From NCBI GenBank assembly GCA_016839865.1, contig JAEOTN010000397.1:1-5823 (forward strand): a stretch of DNA of 5,823 bases, written 5' to 3'. Below the pieces are notes generated by a model. It worked only from the letters and a program-made list of their open reading frames with translations, had not been told where the DNA came from and ran no database searches. This document shows, one piece after another, positions 1 through 5,231 of the stretch (position 1 is the first letter of the stretch; the number at the start of each line of letters is the position of its first letter). The stretch is from Promethearchaeota archaeon (lineage in GTDB: Archaea; Asgardarchaeota; Lokiarchaeia; Sigynarchaeales; MK-D1). The position numbers were made by a program, and so were the translations under genes.

Positions 1-269
1 CTGCCTTTTACATGTCTCAGAGCGTAAAATGTTCCCATCCCTGCGATAATGAAAAATAATGGCATTCCCGCACCACCCAGATAATAAACAAGTGCCGTCA
101 TTCCTTCACTGAGAACATCATTTTTTATATGCCAATCCATTGTATCAAAAAATCTTGTACAATGAAAGACAAACACAAGCACTATACCTATAATTCTTAG
201 CCAATCAAGATCGTATCTTCTTTCATAAGTCCGAATTGTTGTTGTTGAATTATTTTCCTCTATTTTCAT
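1..269 (-). CDS. Acyltransferase 3 family membrane protein, N-terminal part (runs off the left edge)
   Basis: The visible 89 residues are the N-terminus of an integral-membrane acyltransferase of the acyltransferase-3 (OafA/OpgC-like) type, which moves acyl groups onto sugars, lipids or other envelope molecules; the substrate cannot be told. After a charged cytoplasmic leader comes YDLDWLRIIG, with Arg25 and His36 forming the R-x10-H signature of this superfamily in the first membrane helix (about 26-43). WHIKN follows at 46-50, then a second hydrophobic helix (about 57-84) containing MPLFFIIAG, also typical. The start is fixed: an in-frame TAG lies five codons upstream of the ATG and no other start lies between. 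No strong ribosome site is seen; AGGA sits 10 bases upstream. The 49-base gap to the upstream acyltransferase gene on the same strand, with no clear terminator, suggests co-transcription. Family assignment is good, substrate unknown. Confidence 0.85.
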   Translation of the reverse strand, partial: MKIEENNSTTTIRTYERRYDLDWLRIIGIVLVFVFHCTRFFDTMDWHIKNDVLSEGMTALVYYLGGAGMPLFFIIAGMGTFYALRHVKG

Positions 270-318
270 AAAAACGACATCCTAGAAACATAAATTATTT
301 TTTTTGGTCCTCCCTCGA

Positions 319-1599
319 TCAATCAGGTCGATTCTCATTCTTGGAGGATGCTTGACCTGAGAGTTTCTTTATCAACCATGCAGATGTATATTCCAGAGAG
401 CCTTTAAATTTGAATTGTTTCCAAATTACGATAATTATACCCCAAACCGCTAAATTTATCAAAGCAAAAAGGAATGTACTGCCCATCGTTGCGTTCCAAC
501 CTGGCCAAAAGAGCATTACTAACCTCTGTAAACTCACTGCAATTATTCCCTCTAGAATAAATATTGTTAATGTCACTCTACCCACAGTTACTAATGGTTT
601 CATCCATTTCATCCGTTTTTCCTTTATTTCTTCGGGTTGATAATCGATATACTTCATTCCTAGCCAGAAAAGGAGGAAGTATAATCCAAGTTGAAACGAC
701 TTGTAACCCCATATATAGTACCAAGTGTTCTTAATTCCTAAAGGGAGACACACTGCTAACATAATAATTCCAAAACTAAGTAAAATCACCCAAAACAACA
801 ACATTGATTTCAACACTTTTTTAGGTTTCCTATTTTTTTGAGCGAATTCGATACCAAAAAATGCTCCAAAGAATCCAAAGGATAAATGAGGAAAAATTGG
901 AAAAGTGCCTAGAACGATAGGACTTAGGAAAAAATGAGCAATATAGTTATTGCTTTGTAATTGTAGATAGATGAACTCGCCAAATAACGGACGTATTAAT
1001 CCATTACCCGTAAAAAACACTATACCTAAGATGAGAAAAATAATTCGAAGACGTTTAAAATTATCACCCCTTTTTCTTTTAAAATTGATAGCGAGAATTA
1101 AGGAAACTGATATGAGAGAGTATCCAATCATTGGAAGGGTACTCATTTCAAAGAATAACCCAAGATTATATTTAGCTGGATATTCACCATAAAGGATTAA
1201 GTAGGGCAGTACTCCAGTTTGGTTCCAAGTAATATGATTTCCTGAGATAGGACTATACATTACAACATCATCAAGATTCCTCATCATAAAATATAGAAAA
1301 AATAAACTAATGATGATCAAAAAAAAGCCTGAAACAACACTTTTTAGTAAAACTTGTCTAGGAGTTATGTTTCCTTCCTTTAAACGATTGAAGTTCATAT
1401 AAGTATTTACAGCGCCACTAATACAAAAGAAAATCCCTGCCATGCTGGCGAATAATGTGATGATAAAAAATCCAAAGGTATCAGACGTTCCTGCAATTCC
1501 TCCCGTTTGAAAATAATAATCCCATAATATTCTATGAAATAGTATCATAGCAATTATTGCAAAACCCCTAAGGAAATCAAATGTGTAAATTCTTTTCAT
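319..1599 (-). CDS. Multi-pass membrane acyltransferase-like protein (DUF1624/DUF418-like)
   Basis: A 426-residue protein with about ten to eleven hydrophobic helices. It opens with FDFLRGFAIIAMILFHR: Asp8, Arg11, Gly12 and His22 match the start of the transmembrane acyltransferase superfamily (heparan-alpha-glucosaminide acetyltransferase/DUF1624 and the YeiB/DUF418 group), with the same R-x10-H spacing as its downstream neighbour. Near the C-terminus, after the last helix, WKQFKFKGSLEYTSAWLIKK (394-413) resembles the GPLEW box of DUF418. A role in acylating a surface glycan or lipid from a cytoplasmic acyl donor is inferred from the family; the substrate is not visible. The ATG follows a short charged leader of the expected length, and a TATA-like box lies about 27 bases upstream, so the message may be leaderless. 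The tail (GQASSKNENRPD) is hydrophilic and probably cytoplasmic. It is likely the first gene of a two-gene unit. Confidence 0.75.
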   Translation of the reverse strand: MKRIYTFDFLRGFAIIAMILFHRILWDYYFQTGGIAGTSDTFGFFIITLFASMAGIFFCISGAVNTYMNFNRLKEGNITPRQVLLKSVVSGFFLIIISLFFLYFMMRNLDDVVMYSPISGNHITWNQTGVLPYLILYGEYPAKYNLGLFFEMSTLPMIGYSLISVSLILAINFKRKRGDNFKRLRIIFLILGIVFFTGNGLIRPLFGEFIYLQLQSNNYIAHFFLSPIVLGTFPIFPHLSFGFFGAFFGIEFAQKNRKPKKVLKSMLLFWVILLSFGIIMLAVCLPLGIKNTWYYIWGYKSFQLGLYFLLFWLGMKYIDYQPEEIKEKRMKWMKPLVTVGRVTLTIFILEGIIAVSLQRLVMLFWPGWNATMGSTFLFALINLAVWGIIIVIWKQFKFKGSLEYTSAWLIKKLSGQASSKNENRPD

Positions 1600-1622
1600 G
1601 AACCTTAAGTTTGATTTTGAAG

Positions 1623-1630
1623 TTTAAAAA
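1623..1630 (-). promoter_or_regulatory. TATA-like box of the DUF1624/DUF418-like gene
   Basis: On the reverse strand the sequence reads TTTTTAAA, centred about 27 bases before the ATG at 1599. That is where an archaeal TATA box would sit if transcription began at or next to the start codon. Only a weak AAGG is seen near the ATG, which fits a leaderless message. The rest of the 1600-1787 gap shows nothing recognisable. Confidence 0.4.
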
Positions 1631-1787
1631 TGTACGTTTCAAATGTAATAAGTTAAAATAAGAATTGGGCTAACAAATCCGGAGATATCTTCAATCTTAT
1701 TAGTATATTTTGTCAAAGGATAAGTAAATCCATAATATTTTCAACTTATTGATTTCTCATCTATTTCTAGTTACAAGGTCGTTAATT

Positions 1788-1811
1788 AGAAAGAAAAATA
1801 TGAAAAAATAA
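1788..1811 (-). terminator. T-tract terminator after the flavodoxin-like gene
   Basis: Directly after the TGA of the flavodoxin-like gene the reverse strand reads TTATTTTTTCATATTTTTC. Runs of T without a hairpin are the usual intrinsic terminator in archaea. This would separate the flavodoxin-like transcript from the acyltransferase unit downstream. Confidence 0.5.
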
Positions 1812-2309
1812 TCAGAATATGGATTTTAGTTTCTCCCCAAAAGCCTTAGCTTGCGCGAGAGCTTCTTCGGTAGGGTGTTCAGCTTCCTGCTTGGGAGGTT
1901 TATTCTTATTCATACGTAGTGCTCCTTTTGCATAGAACCGATCTTCAAGGATAGTTAGGTCAGGATTACCACTTAAAGCTTTTTCCATCTTCTCCCACAT
2001 AGTTTCTTTGATGAGTTTTGGTTCAGCACCTTCTTCCGTAGTTCCCATCGGATTCGGTTCGTCAGGTGCTCCAGATGTAAAGAACAAAACGACCTTCCCT
2101 GTATACTTTCGAGCGATTTTTTTAAACATTTTTGCACCCATTAACATCCCTGCCATCATCCACGAACCAGCAACTACTAAATCATATTGGGATAAATCCG
2201 GCATATTTTTTTTGTCATGAGCTTCACACTCCAAACCTTCCGCAATTTTCATTCCAACTTTTCTGGTATTTCCACCACGACTATTGTATAACACTACTGC
2301 ATTAACCAT
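1812..2309 (-). CDS. Flavodoxin-like protein
   Basis: A 165-residue single-domain protein of the flavodoxin fold, expected to bind FMN and carry electrons or act as a small flavin reductase in the cytoplasm. The first strand and loop read VVLYNSRGGNTRKVG: Ser10 to Thr15 is the phosphate-binding loop (S-R-G-G-N-T, a variant of S/T-x-T-G-N-T). A second strand ending in VVAGSWMMAG (about 48-57) and a third, VVLFFTSGAP, give the next flavin-side loops. The length suits a stand-alone flavodoxin; no iron-sulfur or oxidase domain is attached. The C-terminal 35 residues are rich in Lys and Glu and probably helical. Start choice: ATG at 2309 puts the first strand right at the N-terminus and has GTGAT, complementary to the 16S tail, four bases upstream. 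An in-frame GTG at 2318 would add three residues and is the leaderless alternative. The redox partner is unknown. Confidence 0.8.
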   Translation of the reverse strand: MVNAVVLYNSRGGNTRKVGMKIAEGLECEAHDKKNMPDLSQYDLVVAGSWMMAGMLMGAKMFKKIARKYTGKVVLFFTSGAPDEPNPMGTTEEGAEPKLIKETMWEKMEKALSGNPDLTILEDRFYAKGALRMNKNKPPKQEAEHPTEEALAQAKAFGEKLKSIF

Positions 2310-2336
2310 TATAATCACATCATCATCGGATTCGAT

Positions 2337-2345
2337 CTATATATA
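2337..2345 (-). promoter_or_regulatory. TATA box of the flavodoxin-like gene
   Basis: On the reverse strand the sequence is AAGGTATATATAG, a strong archaeal TATA box with a purine-rich upstream element. Its centre is 32 bases from the ATG at 2309 and 23 from the alternative GTG at 2318. The gene thus has its own promoter and a very short or absent leader. Confidence 0.6.
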
Positions 2346-2384
2346 CCTTAATTAACTCAGATTTTAGCATAAATCAATAAGAGG

Positions 2385-2398
2385 TAAAAAATAAAAAT
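2385..2398 (-). terminator. T-tract terminator after the DUF998-like gene
   Basis: About 20 bases past the TGA of the six-helix membrane protein the reverse strand carries TTTTTATTTTTT with no hairpin before it, the archaeal oligo-T terminator pattern. It lies before the TATA box of the flavodoxin-like gene, so the two genes are probably separate transcripts. Confidence 0.5.
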
Positions 2399-2418
2399 AG
2401 TATCTGTTTACTCAGTAT

Positions 2419-3117
2419 TCATTTTTTTTTGTAAAAATAAGTTCCAATAGATTGGATCATTATCGTTGCCATTGTTACGTAAATTATCGCTTTTTGAGCT
2501 AGGATTGCAATTCTTCGGCTTGTAAACCCATCGTATGCACTATAATTAAATCCGAACAAGAAGTAAAGATATACACCCATGCACAATGTAAAAAACACTA
2601 ATATCACACCGTATATCTTCGGGAAGGATTTATCGGTAAAAATTGCAAGTGCATAAAACAAACCGTATATGGCAGAAACTGGAAACGCAAAAAACACGAA
2701 AAACACATGTGGACCATATAGAACGTCCCACGGCGTGAATGCAACGCCTATAAAACCTGCTGATGCAAGAAATGCAAAAACTGCCCCTATTATTGAAAAA
2801 ATTCTTGAAATACTCTTCTTTGAAAAATACGATGGAAACGTCGATGCATATATCGTAACAGAGAATCCTGTTAAAGTCACTCCCACACAAAAAAGAATTG
2901 CAGAAGGTAAGTTTGGTATTCCAGTAACTGTTGTTAGCCTACCTAAATCACTGAACGGATTCATATCAAAATAATAACGTGTCACAGGGAACACCGTTCC
3001 ATCAATCGAATAACCACCTGGAAAGAGAAAGAGCATTGCTATTGTAGTTAAAATGACAAATATGATCGGACTTATGAAAGTCCCCCATATTCCTACTTTT
3101 CGCATAAAATCTTTCAT
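2419..3117 (-). CDS. Six-helix membrane protein, DUF998-like
   Basis: A 232-residue integral membrane protein without a soluble domain. Hydrophobic helices lie at about 10-33, 72-92, 105-127, 136-160, 167-190 and 208-228. After the first helix is an extracytoplasmic loop holding NPFSDLGR (53-60); the SDLG motif, the TPWD (128-131) with a nearby His137 at the start of helix 4, and the late QK before the last helix recall the DUF998 family, whose function is not established. Helices 1 and 2 are joined by the only long loop; the C-terminus is a short Lys tail. The ATG at 3117 is preferred over an internal ATG four codons later because a TATA-like box is centred 24 bases upstream, giving a leaderless start. 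It is divergent to the four-helix protein on the other strand and probably monocistronic. DUF998 is my best guess by motif; no activity can be assigned. Confidence 0.7.
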   Translation of the reverse strand: MKDFMRKVGIWGTFISPIIFVILTTIAMLFLFPGGYSIDGTVFPVTRYYFDMNPFSDLGRLTTVTGIPNLPSAILFCVGVTLTGFSVTIYASTFPSYFSKKSISRIFSIIGAVFAFLASAGFIGVAFTPWDVLYGPHVFFVFFAFPVSAIYGLFYALAIFTDKSFPKIYGVILVFFTLCMGVYLYFLFGFNYSAYDGFTSRRIAILAQKAIIYVTMATIMIQSIGTYFYKKK

Positions 3118-3137
3118 AGTTGTATATCCATTGTGAA

Positions 3138-3145
3138 ATTTTTAA
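3138..3145 (-). promoter_or_regulatory. TATA-like box of the DUF998-like gene
   Basis: The reverse strand reads TTAAAAAT, centred about 24 bases before the ATG at 3117, and no Shine-Dalgarno sequence is present in front of that ATG. This fits leaderless transcription and supports the chosen start. Confidence 0.4.
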
Positions 3146-3218
3146 CTGTATCTCTAGTAATGTGAGTTTTCATCCAATTAGGCAATAAATATTTCTACTA
3201 AGAAGCTATCGGTAATGT

Positions 3219-3227
3219 GTTTAAATA
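3219..3227 (+). promoter_or_regulatory. TATA box deciding the start of the four-helix protein
   Basis: TTTAAATAT lies with its centre about 27 bases before the ATG at 3251. If this is the TATA box, transcription starts at about 3248-3251, and the in-frame ATG at 3215 would lie outside the message. The box overlaps what would be codons 2-5 of the longer reading. Confidence 0.5.
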
Positions 3228-3250
3228 TCCAAATTTCTTATCAAAAAATT

Positions 3251-3628
3251 ATGACAAGCTTAGTTTTGTTGATAATCGGTGCAGCTCTCCCAATAGTATG
3301 GGGAACAGTTCATTTCTTTCCGATCAAAAATGTTGTTAAAGATTTTGGTGATATATCTGAAGACAATAAGAATATACTAAAAATGGAATGGATTATGGAA
3401 GGAATTGCACTCATATTTAATGGATTATTTGTAATAACTATGGTGCTTTTTGTACCAGAAGAGTGGGCAGCCTCCCTTGTTTACATATTAGCTAGTGCAA
3501 TGCTAATTGTAATGACCATAGTGACATTGTTTACTGGATTTAAAGTAAATTTTCTACCCTACAAACTATGCGTCCCGATTTTCTTGAGTGCAGCAATATT
3601 ATACATCTTGGGTGGATTTGTGTTCTAG
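3251..3628 (+). CDS. Small four-helix membrane protein of unknown function
   Basis: A 125-residue membrane protein with helices at about 3-20, 47-68, 73-95 and 104-124 and no soluble domain. Between helices 1 and 2 is a hydrophilic loop with likely conserved elements: W17-G-x-x-H21-x-x-P24 at the end of helix 1, FGDISEDN (32-39) and MEWIMEG (45-51) leading into helix 2. I have the impression of a small family of archaeal and bacterial membrane proteins with this H-P...FGDIS-DN...MEWI-EG pattern, but know no function for it. Start: the ATG at 3251 begins helix 1 directly and has a TATA box 27 bases upstream. The longer form from ATG 3215 (137 residues) would prepend MCLNIQISYQKI, which overlaps that box. 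The gene stands alone on this strand, divergent to the DUF998-like gene and convergent to the GTPase. Confidence 0.7.
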   Translation: MTSLVLLIIGAALPIVWGTVHFFPIKNVVKDFGDISEDNKNILKMEWIMEGIALIFNGLFVITMVLFVPEEWAASLVYILASAMLIVMTIVTLFTGFKVNFLPYKLCVPIFLSAAILYILGGFVF

Positions 3629-3653
3629 TACAATCTACAATAACGCTCAAAAT

Positions 3654-3675
3654 TCGTGAAATACCGATTTCACGA
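3654..3675. repeat. Perfect 9-bp inverted repeat (hairpin) between convergent genes
   Basis: TCGTGAAAT, four-base spacer ACCG, then ATTTCACGA: a perfect nine-base-pair stem. It starts 26 bases after the stop of the four-helix protein and lies 43 bases beyond the stop of the GTPase on the other strand, so it could serve both as a 3' end structure. Neither side is followed by a clear T-run, so it is not a classical intrinsic terminator. A protein-binding site is the alternative. Confidence 0.7.
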
Positions 3676-3690
3676 CAAAATATAATACCG

Positions 3691-3702
3691 GGATATATAT
3701 CC
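3691..3702. repeat. Perfect 12-bp palindrome in the convergent gap
   Basis: GGATATATATCC reads the same on both strands. It is 15 bases from the hairpin at 3654-3675 and 17 bases from the GTPase stop. It could be a dimeric-protein site or, because of its TATATATA core, a cryptic promoter element on either strand. No function can be assigned. Confidence 0.5.
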
Positions 3703-3718
3703 TGATTACATTCTGATG

Positions 3719-4261
3719 TTAGGACAAGGAAGTTTTGAAAATATTATTCCACATGATTTGTGCAATATCCTCAAAGGGTTTTTTCACATTGATATTATCT
3801 TTCGCACTAACCTCGATGAAACCTGCACAGCTTCTTGATTTTGCAAATTCAGCTCCATTTTCAGTGGTAACTTTTCGTTCATCCTCCAAATCAAGTTTAG
3901 TTCCTACTAGTAAAATAGGGATATCTTCCCGACGATGCCTTCGAATTTTCCACATAAAGTCATCGAAATGGTATAGAGATTCTTCATTAGTTATCGAATA
4001 CAAAAATAAGATCCCATGTGCTCCCCTAGCATAATTTGGTAGCAGAAATTGAAACTCCTTTGCAGTTTCTAAATCCCAAATCTGCAAGATAACTGTAGTT
4101 CCATTCTCTAAAACTAGCTCTTCTTTATCAAATCCAACACCTATTGTAATCCGTGTATCGGTTTTGAACCTCGCGGATGTAAAAATCTGAATTAAAGCAG
4201 TTTTTCCTGCTCCTTTGGAACCAGCTACAATTAATTTAAAGGTATTCTCATGCGATATAAT
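3719..4261 (-). CDS. Ras/Rab-like small GTPase with non-AUG start (or frameshifted N-terminus)
   Basis: A complete small GTPase domain of about 180 residues, expected to bind GTP/GDP and act as a cytoplasmic switch. Counting from the ATT at 4261: P-loop GSKGAGKT at 14-21; switch I ITIGVGF with Thr39; switch II WDLETAKEF from 62; YARGAHGILFLYS (77-89), strikingly Rab-like; TKLD (121-124) for guanine specificity; SAK (152-154). Aligned without gaps to Rab WDTAGQERF, the Gly-Gln pair is Thr66-Ala67, so ordinary glutamine-assisted hydrolysis is missing. There is no C-terminal cysteine for prenylation. The frame is open back to a TAA at 4316-4318 but has no ATG, GTG or TTG before the P-loop; AGGAG at 4270-4274 points to ATC 4264, ATT 4261 or ATA 4258. 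A start at the in-frame TTG at 4087 would delete P-loop and switch I. It follows the winged-helix regulator by 28 bases, probably as one transcript. Confidence 0.85.
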   Translation of the reverse strand: MISHENTFKLIVAGSKGAGKTALIQIFTSARFKTDTRITIGVGFDKEELVLENGTTVILQIWDLETAKEFQFLLPNYARGAHGILFLYSITNEESLYHFDDFMWKIRRHRREDIPILLVGTKLDLEDERKVTTENGAEFAKSRSCAGFIEVSAKDNINVKKPFEDIAQIMWNNIFKTSLS

Positions 4262-4269
4262 GATTCCAT

Positions 4270-4274
4270 CTCCT
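4270..4274 (-). promoter_or_regulatory. Shine-Dalgarno site that locates the GTPase start
   Basis: The reverse strand reads TTAGGAGATGG. AGGAG abuts an out-of-frame ATG at 4269, which is too close to use and meets a stop after 12 codons. The next codons in the GTPase frame are ATC, ATT and ATA at 5, 8 and 11 bases after AGGAG; ATT at 4261 has the best spacing. Confidence 0.6.
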
Positions 4275-4289
4275 AAGATACAACAATTT

Positions 4290-5051
4290 CTATTTGTTTT
4301 TACTGTGATCAGTATTTATTTTCTTGCGTTTTTTCTTCTCTGTGTGATCATTGAAATTTAAAATCGGAGGGATGGGCATTACCACATGGAATGCTAAATA
4401 GGGGTGTATTTCTCTCATTTCGCTTGGAGTTTCAACATGATCCGGCATTCTGATAGGAATGTGACCATTTTTCGTCTCCTCCATGACATATTTCTTCCTT
4501 TCATTTGTCAGGTAATCGATGTTGAACCATGTATTGTTTTTCTTCATTAAGGAAAACAGACTCTCCAGTGTGTTTTCATCAGTACTCTTCATTTTATTCT
4601 CATAATCTGTTAAATTTTGAACCAATTTCTCAAATATTTGGGAAATCATCGTAAAAAACAACTGTTTGCCTTTTAAAACAAGTTTGTAATCCTCAATAGT
4701 ATCGCACTTATGAAAATTCACAAATGAATCAAACTTATGAGTAATCATATCAAACATTGCGACGTTGAATTGATAGACTTTGGTTGGTAAAGCCCCAAAT
4801 TTTGCCTTTACTTCTGTATGGGTTACTAAATTCAGTTCTTCAAATTTTTTCAGGTGATGCAACACTGTTGATTTAGAAACCTCCAATAGTTGACTCAATT
4901 GAGATAAATTCAAATTTCGATACACAAATAATGCTTGTAATAAGTTAAATCGAGTTGTACTGTCTAAAATTCTAATAAACTCTTTTAAAGCGTTTAACAT
5001 ATCAGCTTGAGGGTTAGAAACCCCCTCAATGGAGGAATTTTCTTTGGTCAT
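4290..5051 (-). CDS. ArsR-like winged-helix transcriptional regulator with C-terminal sensor region
   Basis: A 253-residue DNA-binding regulator. Residues about 20-85 form a winged helix of the ArsR/HTH_20 kind: ILDSTTRFNLLQALF is the first conserved helix, LNLSQLSQLLEVSKS the helix-turn-helix, STVLHHLKKFEELNLVT (61-77) the recognition helix and the turn into the wing. The strongest match is the ArsR family signature of a Leu-rich sensor helix plus -HHLKKFEELNLV-. The following 150 residues are mainly helical, have no recognised domain and may bind a ligand or form the dimer; a very basic tail (EKKKRKK) ends the protein. There is no ArsR metal-site cysteine pair. The start is the ATG at 5049-5051. 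It is transcribed away from the glycyl radical enzyme gene across a 180-base region with repeats, so self-regulation and control of that gene are plausible. The GTPase lies immediately downstream. Confidence 0.85.
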   Translation of the reverse strand: MTKENSSIEGVSNPQADMLNALKEFIRILDSTTRFNLLQALFVYRNLNLSQLSQLLEVSKSTVLHHLKKFEELNLVTHTEVKAKFGALPTKVYQFNVAMFDMITHKFDSFVNFHKCDTIEDYKLVLKGKQLFFTMISQIFEKLVQNLTDYENKMKSTDENTLESLFSLMKKNNTWFNIDYLTNERKKYVMEETKNGHIPIRMPDHVETPSEMREIHPYLAFHVVMPIPPILNFNDHTEKKKRKKINTDHSKNK

Positions 5052-5120
5052 CGGATTTTTCTCTGCTTGATTTACACGTCAATGGAATTAAGCATTCCTT
5101 TTATGTTTTTAATCACACAA

Positions 5121-5132
5121 CCTATATAAAAA
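5121..5132. promoter_or_regulatory. TATA box in the divergent promoter region, probably for the regulator
   Basis: On the reverse strand the sequence reads TTTTTATATAGG, a good TATA box that would start the regulator message roughly 45-50 bases before its ATG. On the forward strand the same bases read CCTATATAAAAA and could also serve the glycyl radical enzyme gene. Which gene uses it cannot be decided by reading alone. Confidence 0.45.
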
Positions 5133-5172
5133 GGCTTAGAAAATTTTATATATTTAAAAGGCGATAGAAAAT
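5123..5172. repeat. Imperfect 22-bp direct repeat, 28-bp period
   Basis: The stretches 5123-5144 and 5151-5172 share 17 of 22 positions without gaps; both begin TAT, contain TTAAAA or TAAAAA followed by GGC, and end in TAGAAAAT. Each copy includes a TATA-like core, so part of the likeness may be AT-richness; the shared GGC and TAGAAAAT are harder to explain that way. Candidate regulator-binding repeats. Confidence 0.45.
5146..5156 (+). promoter_or_regulatory. TATA box for the glycyl radical enzyme gene
   Basis: TTTATATATTT is a strong archaeal TATA box. Transcription would begin near 5177, giving a leader of about 55 bases, in line with the Shine-Dalgarno site seen in front of the ATG. The GATA...TATC dyad lies at the predicted start point. 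Confidence 0.5.
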
Positions 5173-5174
5173 CT

Positions 5175-5189
5175 GATAGAATTTTTATC
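5175..5189. promoter_or_regulatory. Candidate operator: GATA...TATC dyad
   Basis: GATAGAATTTTTATC is an imperfect palindrome with 12 of 15 positions symmetric. A second GATAGAA lies exactly 12 bases upstream (5163-5169). The dyad sits over the predicted transcription start of the glycyl radical enzyme gene, where a bound dimeric winged-helix protein would block transcription. The link to the neighbouring regulator is an inference. Confidence 0.4.
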
Positions 5190-5221
5190 ATGAAATTTTT
5201 CCATAAAGTTGAAAATATATT

Positions 5222-5225
5222 GGTG
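5222..5225 (+). promoter_or_regulatory. Shine-Dalgarno site of the glycyl radical enzyme gene
   Basis: GGTG, six bases before the ATG at 5232, matches part of the archaeal AGGAGGTGAT consensus. It overlaps the stop region of a 12-codon reading frame starting at 5190. Confidence 0.5.
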
Positions 5226-5231
5226 TAAATT

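Noticed and set aside
410..1192. Forward-strand open frames at 410-640 and 971-1192
   Set aside because: Antisense shadows of the multi-helix acyltransferase-like gene; no ribosome site, promoter or recognisable motif.
2008..2220. Forward-strand 70-codon frame opposite the flavodoxin-like gene
   Set aside because: The flavodoxin fold on the other strand explains this stretch fully.
2630..2974. Open frames on both strands overlapping the DUF998-like gene (2630-2890 reverse, 2669-2974 forward)
   Set aside because: They are Cys- or Lys/Asn-rich translations without membrane pattern or motifs, opposite or shifted against a gene with clear helices, a promoter and a terminator.
3215..3250. Extended N-terminus of the four-helix protein from the ATG at 3215
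   Set aside because: The extra 12 residues overlap the best TATA box and precede a start that opens directly into helix 1; kept only as an alternative.
3735..4034. Forward-strand 99-codon frame opposite the GTPase
   Set aside because: The GTPase motifs on the reverse strand explain this stretch; the forward reading has no motifs.
3719..4087. A 122-residue protein starting at the TTG at 4087
   Set aside because: The same frame stays open for about 58 more codons upstream and encodes the P-loop and switch I of the GTPase; the TTG is an internal leucine directly before the QIWD strand.
5121..5172. Short CRISPR-like or mobile-element repeat
   Set aside because: Only two imperfect AT-rich copies with a 6-base gap, in a promoter region, with no cas genes, terminal inverted repeats or transposase.
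5190..5228. A 12-codon frame (MKFFHKVENILV) in the leader of the radical enzyme gene, in frame and ending four bases before its ATG
   Set aside because: It has no ribosome site of its own and is short enough to arise by chance in AT-rich DNA; a regulatory leader peptide cannot be supported from sequence alone.
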